Source: Lasiosphaeria ovina (lineage: Eukaryota > Ascomycota > Sordariomycetes > Sordariales > Lasiosphaeriaceae). Taken from it: DNA of 64,000 bases. The stretch is taken from contig JAULSN010000004.1 in the NCBI GenBank assembly GCA_033439765.1, positions 2,366,001 through 2,430,000 on the forward strand, given 5' to 3'. Below are positions 58,113-64,000 of this stretch, in pieces. Each line of letters begins with the position of its first letter. Position 1 is the first letter of the stretch. Made by a program: the position numbers and the translations under genes. Below the pieces are notes generated by a model that was not told the origin of the DNA, did not search any database, and saw nothing but the letters and a program-made list of their open reading frames with translations.

Positions 58113-58626
58113 TCTTGGTCGCTTTTTTTGAGCCAGACAGCCCGTTTTGTACATACATAAATATACCAACTGATCTACATGAATAGATGTATATAGCGTT
58201 ACGTTAAGATGTTTGATTTGATAAAAGTGCTTACGGTATTTGTTGGTAGATAGAAACCCCCCTGAAGCCAAAATTGTTTTCATTCTAACTAGACTAACAC
58301 TATAAAAATAACCTCATGATAATAATAATAAAAAAAGTCTTCCTATCCTCATCGTCGCAAAAAAAGGGTTTGTTTCTTTTCCTTCATCACTGACCGTGAG
58401 GCAAGATCATCAAGTCATGCTGCCATTACCAAATCACTTCATCCATACATCGTGAGAACAAACTGTAAAGGGGCCAGGAGGAGCGAAAAGAAACGGAAGA
58501 CATCAAAGAGATGCTGGCTAAACAGCAACAGTATCACACACACAAAACTAGCGAGATATAAATCCCCCCTACGGTAGAAACGAAAAAAAAAAGGGTAACC
58601 GACAAACTGTCTCTTGAACTTGGGAC
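58113..58626. other. Convergent intergenic region
   Basis: 514 bp, AT-rich relative to the flanking genes, with ATAATAATAAT near 58316. No gene seen. Confidence 0.7.
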
Positions 58627-60439
58627 TCAGCACCACAGGCCCCTCTTAGCCCAGGCCAGAATGTTCAGGCCGCCCTGGACGTTCTGCTGGCCCTCGGGGC
58701 CGTCCCAGAGCATGAGGCCGCCGAGGTTGGGGAAGCCGGCGCACTTGAGCTGCTGGGCGAGGACGGCGAGGCCCTTTAACTGGGCGCCGAGGGCGCCGTA
58801 GGCTGCGGGAGCGGCGTCGGCCCACGAGGGAGCGCCGACGAAGAAGCGCGTGCGCAAGGCGCTCGAGTCGCGCTGCGGCGCGACGCCCGGCTCCAGCGCC
58901 TCGGACCAGCTGCGCAGCGCGTCGGCGAAGCCGTCGGCGCCGATCTCGCACGCCGCGTTGTTGAAGAAGCGCACCCACACGAAGTTGGCCTGTAGCAGGT
59001 ACACAAGCGGTGTCGACGGGTCCGGGAACGAGCACGACGGTGCCGTGGATAAAAGTAGTCCCTGCTCGCGTCCGTGGAGAAGTGCTCGCGCAGGTGCGTG
59101 ACGAGCGAGTCGAAGTGCGTCGGCAGGCCGTCGGACTTGGCTGTGTGTGTGCAAAAAGTGGTTAGTAAAGAGAGAAGTCATGGCGGACGTGGGGGGGGGG
59201 GAAGACAAGACATACTAAGATCGAATCCGTCCAGGGTAGCAGAGCCAAATGGCTGCAGGTCGTGGTTGACCAAGCCGGGGGGACCGAAGAGCGCCCAGAG
59301 CGTGTTGGCGAAGTTGAGAGATTCGGCGTCGGAACCGAGGCCGAGGTTCGAGCCGGCACCTCCAAGACCCAGCAGCACCTTCTTGCCGTACCTAGCCTGG
59401 AACGCTTTGATCTCAGACTCAAGGGTGGCATAGTAAGCGAGGCGTGGCGCGAGGAACGACATCAGTGGCGTCTGGATGCCGGACAGCGCCGGGCTGAGCT
59501 GTATTTGCAGGAAGCCGCTGTCTCTGTAGGAGATGGATGTCAGGAAACCCAGGACCACGATATTGACGTTCGGATCCGCGCACTGCGCAATCAGGCTTGT
59601 GGTGGCTGTGGCGCCTGACTGACCAAAGTAAACTGCTAGGTTCGCCCCGGCCAGGGGGGTTTGAAGAGGTACGATGTCTCAAGGCGCCAATTGGGTTGGC
59701 GATGGCAGTCGGTATTACGTTTGGAATAGAGACCGTCGGCAACGGGCCGAGGTTGATCAGGGAGACGGATGGCCTACCGACAGACAAGGTAGCTCCAACC
59801 CTAAGCGAGACTGTGGGAAGCGCGCCGACGACCTGTGACGCAAGAGAGCCGACAAGACATGTGGGGACCGCCGTCTGAAGTGCACCGATAACCTGCGACG
59901 CCAACGACCCAACAAGACCCCCAACTGCGGTGGGAAGGGGACCGACGATTTGAGACACTTGGGAGATGACACCTCCAATGACAGACGGAAGCGGGCCGAC
60001 AACCCCGGAGACAACGCCCCCGATAGTTCCCGGTCCCACGCCACCAACAACAGCTGTCGGGATCCCGACAATCACCTGCGAGGCAAGCGACTCAACGGTT
60101 AAGGTTAGGAGTGCAACGACGGCCTGTGATACCAGAGACTCTATGATGCTAGTTGGAAGAGTAGTAGGAAGTTCGCCTATGACCTCCGACACCAAAGACC
60201 TGACGATGCCATTCAATGCACCCCGGAGAGGGCTGACAATCTCCGAGATTAGTGCTAGGGGAACCAAGGTCACCAGGCTGACAATCTGAGACATCAAAGA
60301 CCCGACAACACCGCCGCCGGGAAGCCCCGTCGGAATCGGTCCAATGATACTAGTGAGGAAACCGGACAAATTGATTCCGGGAATCGTTGGCAACGTCAAG
60401 GGGGGAATAGTGAGAGAAGGTAGATTAGGAAGCCCAGAG

Positions 60440-61167
60440 ATGGATGTTGGAAGGCCAACAACCGGAGCAAGCAAGTCATAGATTTGGCGGAGCAGGTTTC
60501 GTATTGGGCCGGCTGGGATTGTTGGTGAAACAAGCAACTCGCCAATTTGAGTCAACAGACTCGACACCGGCAGAGGTGGCAGCAGGCCTGTCGGCGAAGC
60601 GATCAACCCCGAAATTTCACTTATCAAACTTGGCAACGGCATCGGTGGAAGGCCAGTTGGCAGAGTCAGCAAGCTAGAGAGCTCGTCCAATATGCTTGAC
60701 ACTGGCGTCGTTGGGACAGAAGTCGGAAGAGCCAAGAGGCTAGAAATCTCTCCCAATAAACTTGATACCGGCAATGGCGGAATACTTGTGGGAATAGCGA
60801 GTATGCTGGAGATTTCGCTCATCAGAGCTGGTAGCGGCAGTACAGGGAGATTGGTCGGCACCGAGAGCAGGCTAGAAACTTCACATAACAAACTCAGCAG
60901 TACCCCCATTGGAAGACCGGTTAGGATAGCCAATAAGCTGGAAACCTGACCCAACAAGCCCGGCACTATTGCGGTAGGAAGTGCGGCCACTGGAGCAAGC
61001 AAGCTGGAGATATCGCCCAAAAGACTTGATATGGGAAGTGGCGGGATGCCGGTGGGGGCGGCGAGCAAGCTTGAAACCTCGCTCAACAAGCTTGGTACTG
61101 CTTCTCCTGGGATATGTGTCGGGATAGCGGGTAGGCTGGACGCCTGGCTCAACACGCTCTGTAGTAC
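60440..61167 (-). repeat. Coding tandem repeat, about 11 units of 21-23 codons
   Basis: Consecutive units follow the pattern SLL-x-E/Q-I/V-SSLL-x-x-PTGLPPLP, for example VPSLLSEVSSLLAAPTGI, PVSSLLGEISSLLALPTS and PVSSILDELSSLLTLPTG. Each unit looks like a short amphipathic Leu/Ser helix joined by a Pro-rich turn. Units differ from each other at many positions, so the array is old or under selection to diverge. The frame is intact throughout this part. Confidence 0.85.
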
Positions 61168-61199
61168 TCCTCCGCCGGCTAGCGGTGGTAAAGTGGGCA

Positions 61200-62200
61200 G
61201 AGGATTGTGCGTGCCAATAAGCGAACCTAGCTGACATAGGAGGCTGCCAAGAGGTTGGGTAATCGCGGTGACAGGAATTGTGATAGGCGTAAGGCTTGGC
61301 AGGGTGAGCGGCGGGAGGGTGAGTGGCAAGGAAAGCGTTGGAAGTGGCCCGATGGTGAGAGGTGGTAGGGAAAGTGTTGGAAGCGGCGGCAACGCGGTTG
61401 GTATCGTTATTGTGAGAGCAGGATTCAATGTTACACCAGCCACTGGAGGTAGGCTCGCCGACACAGCAATGCCCGCTCCGCTGCCCCCGAGCCCGGCGGA
61501 TATAACAAGCGAAACTCCCGGAATGGGAGGCAACGACAGACTTAGAAGGGAGATATCCGGGAGAGATGGTGTTAGAAGCGGCGGCAGGCTAAGTGGAGGG
61601 AGTAGAATAGCCGGAAGCGACAAGCTGCCGAGCGAAATAGGGGGCAAAGATGGAAGGGATAGAGTTGGTAGCGGGCCGAGTGAGATGTTTGGTAGAGTGG
61701 GTAGCGATATGGTTGGCAGCGGCTGGAGCGAGAGCAGAGGCAGGGTCGGGAGCGAGAGCGGGGGCAGAGTCGGGAGCGAGATGGAGGGAAGAGTTGGAAG
61801 CGAGATGGCGGGCAGAGTAGGGAGCGAAATAGTTAGTATCGATAAGCTACCAAGTGTGATGCCCGGGACAGAAGGAAGGGATATGTCGGCAGTGGTCTAA
61901 GCGAGATATTTGGGAGCGAGGGAAGTGTGATAGTCGGCGGCAGCGATAGGCTGGGGATCAAAATGGGCGGCAAAGTAGGAAGTGTCGGCAACGGCCTAAG
62001 AGATATTGGGGGGACGGCAAGGACAGGCTACCGAGCGAAATGGCCGGGAGAGACGGAAGGGATATAATTGGCAGTGGGCTAAGTGAGATGTTGGGGAGAG
62101 AAGGAAGGGTTATAGTTGGCGGCACCGGTACGTTAACACCCGATGTAGGCAGAGCAGGGACCGATACGGTGGGAAGTGTCGGCACACCTGGCTGAGAAAC
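61200..62200 (-). repeat. Coding short-period SLPxLP repeat
   Basis: Units of 6-11 codons of the form SLPTLPxI or SLGPLPTL recur dozens of times (SLPTLPAI, SLPTLPSI, SLPTLPPL, SLGPLPTL). Two of the frameshifts of the host gene, near 61883 and 62010, fall inside this array, as expected for slippage-prone sequence. Confidence 0.8.
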
Positions 62201-63207
62201 CAAGGGGAACGGAGTCGGGATCACGACGACGGATGTCGGGAGCGGGGCCGGAGCGCCAACCAACTGGGTAACTAGCGAGGCAACGCTCGAGACGAGATTT
62301 GGAACCAGGGACAGAAAGCCGCCCAATAGGTTCGGCGGCGGCGTGGCTATTGGAACCGGGACTCTCACTCTCGCAGTTACCGAAGCCCCAATAGAGGCCC
62401 CCAGAGAAGCCCCAACAGTCGCCGTGGGAAGCGGTATGGTCAGCCGATTGCTCGTTGAGATCAGACTGGGAAGGCCCAGGCTGAGCTGGGGGTTAAGCCC
62501 AAGCAAGCTGGCCGAGACGGTAACTGTAACTCCGCCCCCATCCCCCCCCCCCGGGAAGACCGAGAGACACCACGATGGGGAGGCCACTGATGATGGGCCT
62601 ACGCCGGCCAATACGGACGACAACGCCCCGCCCACCCCGGGGAGAAGCAGCTGGCTAGCGGGGAGCACCGGCCTAGGTGTTACCTGTATGATTGTAAGCA
62701 TCAGCGCCGGAATGGTCCAGGTCATGCCAACACCATCCGAGAGCGTCAGGGGCACTTCAGGCACTTACAACAGGGGCTAGCAGGGAAGAGACTTGAGAGG
62801 CGAGCAGTGCGGCAGACGTGCTGAGTGGTGCTGGACTGGTAGTGGTGCTCCGCCTGCCTCTCCCTTGGCATTCGCAGCAGGAAGCAACATGTCGATGACC
62901 TGGTCGAGAACCGAAGAGATGCCGCCTAGTAGGCCTCCCAAAAGTCCTTGCCCGGCTTGAGCGTTGGCGTTTCCAAGACCGGCCCGGCCAGCGGTAGGCG
63001 GAGGAGTCCAGGAGGACATCTGCTCCTTGGCCGACTGCAGCTGGGCAAGCATCTGATCCAGCTCATTGGCGCCAAAATGGACCACGCTGCCTTGAACGTC
63101 TCGTTGTTCGACCGGAAGAGAGTTGACAATGAAGCCTTCGGAAGGCGACTCCAGGAGAGGGGCAGCCCTCGACTGCCGAACCATCTTCAGCGAAAAGGGG
63201 CTCGTCG

Positions 63208-63224
63208 CCCCCCCCCCCCCCCCC
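63208..63224. repeat. C17 homopolymer in the chitinase-like gene
   Basis: On the coding strand this run encodes Gly residues right after the signal peptide. Its length decides the frame at the N-terminus, so the start region is uncertain. Confidence 0.85.
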
Positions 63225-63289
63225 ATGGGACGCCCCGCAACAAGAGCCCTATGGAGAACGAGGGAAGCGAACAAAGCAAGGTGCTTCAT

Positions 63290-64000
63290 CTTGCTATTCG
63301 GCGCACAGATGTGGTTTTTGGCCAGCTTGGCCATCCCAGCTCGTCGGCCAGCTCGCGGACACCTATATAATCATCCATTCTGGACACGGAAGGCAGGTAG
63401 AAGCCGGCCACAATCCCTAGCAACACATTCGCATTCCCCTGAGATAAGGAATGCCGGTGGCAGCCTTTGCAGTCGATCATCGCGGGTTGGCCTTGTAACG
63501 CCCGGGGTAGGCCGTGGAGGAGCCAGTTTCCTTTGCCGCGTGTCGGCGTGCGGTGTCAGGGGCTATCAGGCACTTGGAATGCAAAAAGCCTCCATGCTCT
63601 TCGGAGCGTCCCACCATGGCTCACACTTATGGTTGGCGTGGACGATGAAAGATGGAGGCAATGAGACAGGACGAGAGGGAGGGCCGCCGACAATTGCCAG
63701 GAACGCTCCACGGGCCGGGCTAGCAACACGTTGGTTGTCCGTGGCTACTCATACTTACTTTCGGCATCAACAATATAACGTGTCTTGATGCCATCTTTTT
63801 GAAGCAGTTGGGACGAAAACGCCAGCTGTTATCCGTGTTTGTATGGGATCCCATTTGTACAACAAAGATTGGCCTTGGTGTTGTTGAGGCCTTGGCAATC
63901 AATCCTCTCGCCCCTCGAAAGACAGTTGATAACGATTGAAGGCAAGGTACCTTGGCTGGGCTGGGCTGGGTAACAGTTCCAAGGCCTTGCGGCGTCTGAA
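63290..64000. other. Upstream region of the chitinase-like gene
   Basis: About 710 bp without a supportable gene. Open frames are short and overlapping. The window ends in GGCTG pentamers near 63955-63970. One in-frame ATG at 63334 would extend the chitinase-like protein by 15 residues, but the hydrophobic signal peptide starts at 63289. Confidence 0.55.

Larger units (their letters stand above)
58627..63289 (-). pseudogene. Decayed GH18 chitinase-like gene with giant Leu/Pro repeat region
   Basis: The minus-strand gene begins at ATG 63289 with a signal peptide (MKHLALFASLVLHRALVAG), runs through a short linker and a long hydrophobic Leu/Pro/Ser repeat region, and ends in a class III GH18 barrel (59.7-58.6 kb). 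Barrel landmarks are NLAVYFGQSG (b1), IVVLGFLTS (b2), VLLGLGGAGSN (b3), TLDGFDL (b4), FVWVRFFNN (b6), FVGAPSW (b7) and GGLMLWDGPEG (b8). Two introns remain clean, 62768-62684 and 59215-59141; the second has a TACTAAC branch site. Reading through needs frame changes near 62855, at the G6 run 62008-62013, near 61883, at the G6 run 59654-59659 and at the A4 run 59051-59054. Across the second intron the catalytic pattern DGxDxDxE becomes DGFDLTKS, so the proton-donor Glu is missing. Homopolymer sequencing error could explain some breaks, but not the missing Glu. Confidence 0.75.

Noticed and set aside
61268..61900. 210-codon plus-strand frame rich in Gly, Ser and Arg
   Set aside because: It is the antisense shadow of the SLPTLP repeat on the minus strand.
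1..64000. CRISPR array, bacterial operon or viral insertion
   Set aside because: All tandem repeats are microsatellites or coding minisatellites without unique spacers, and the supported genes are eukaryotic with spliceosomal introns.

Overview
The window is nuclear DNA from a filamentous ascomycete, most likely a Sordariomycete and perhaps Hypocreales. That placement is an inference. It rests on short 55-110 bp GT-AG introns with CTAAC-type branch points, GC-rich third codon positions, an APSES regulator of the StuA type, small GPI-anchored wall proteins, fungus-type MFS carriers, and a tRNA-Ser with a long variable arm. Nothing viral or bacterial was recognised.

Layout. 1.1-5.4 kb: a membrane-bound J-domain protein (+) converges on a seven-exon acetyl/propionyl-CoA synthetase of the ACSS3/PrpE type (-) that ends in AKL, a peroxisomal signal. 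8.8-9.6 kb: a small GPI-anchored wall protein (-). 12.5-15.5 kb: a PIG3-type quinone oxidoreductase (+), with a long CT microsatellite in its first intron, converges on a dienelactone hydrolase (-). 15.9 kb: tRNA-Ser(AGA). 16.9-19.0 kb: an MFS carrier with a 13-nt micro-exon. 23.4-24.6 kb: a small BRCT-domain protein (-). 24.6-41.7 kb: about 17 kb with no supportable gene, only simple repeats, weak open frames and a recurring TACGGAGTA motif. 41.7-45.3 kb: stuA, with a long leader carrying upstream ORFs. 47.1-49.8 kb: a single-exon coiled-coil protein with many CDK-like sites. 51.6-53.0 kb: gamma-glutamyl phosphate reductase (proline synthesis). 53.8-54.7 kb: an alpha/beta hydrolase broken by two in-frame stops. 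56.3-58.1 kb: a DHA1-type drug/polyamine MFS exporter. 58.6-63.3 kb: a GH18 chitinase-like gene with a very long Leu/Pro-rich repeat region, at least five frameshifts and no catalytic glutamate.

The genes do not form an evident cluster. They are a mix of housekeeping metabolism (CoA ligase, proline synthesis, reductase, hydrolase), secretory and cell-wall functions, transport, and one developmental master regulator in an unusually gene-poor setting. The points most worth a second look are the decayed repeat-chitinase, the stuA leader and its ATG-less upstream open frame, the 17-kb desert, and the broken hydrolase.
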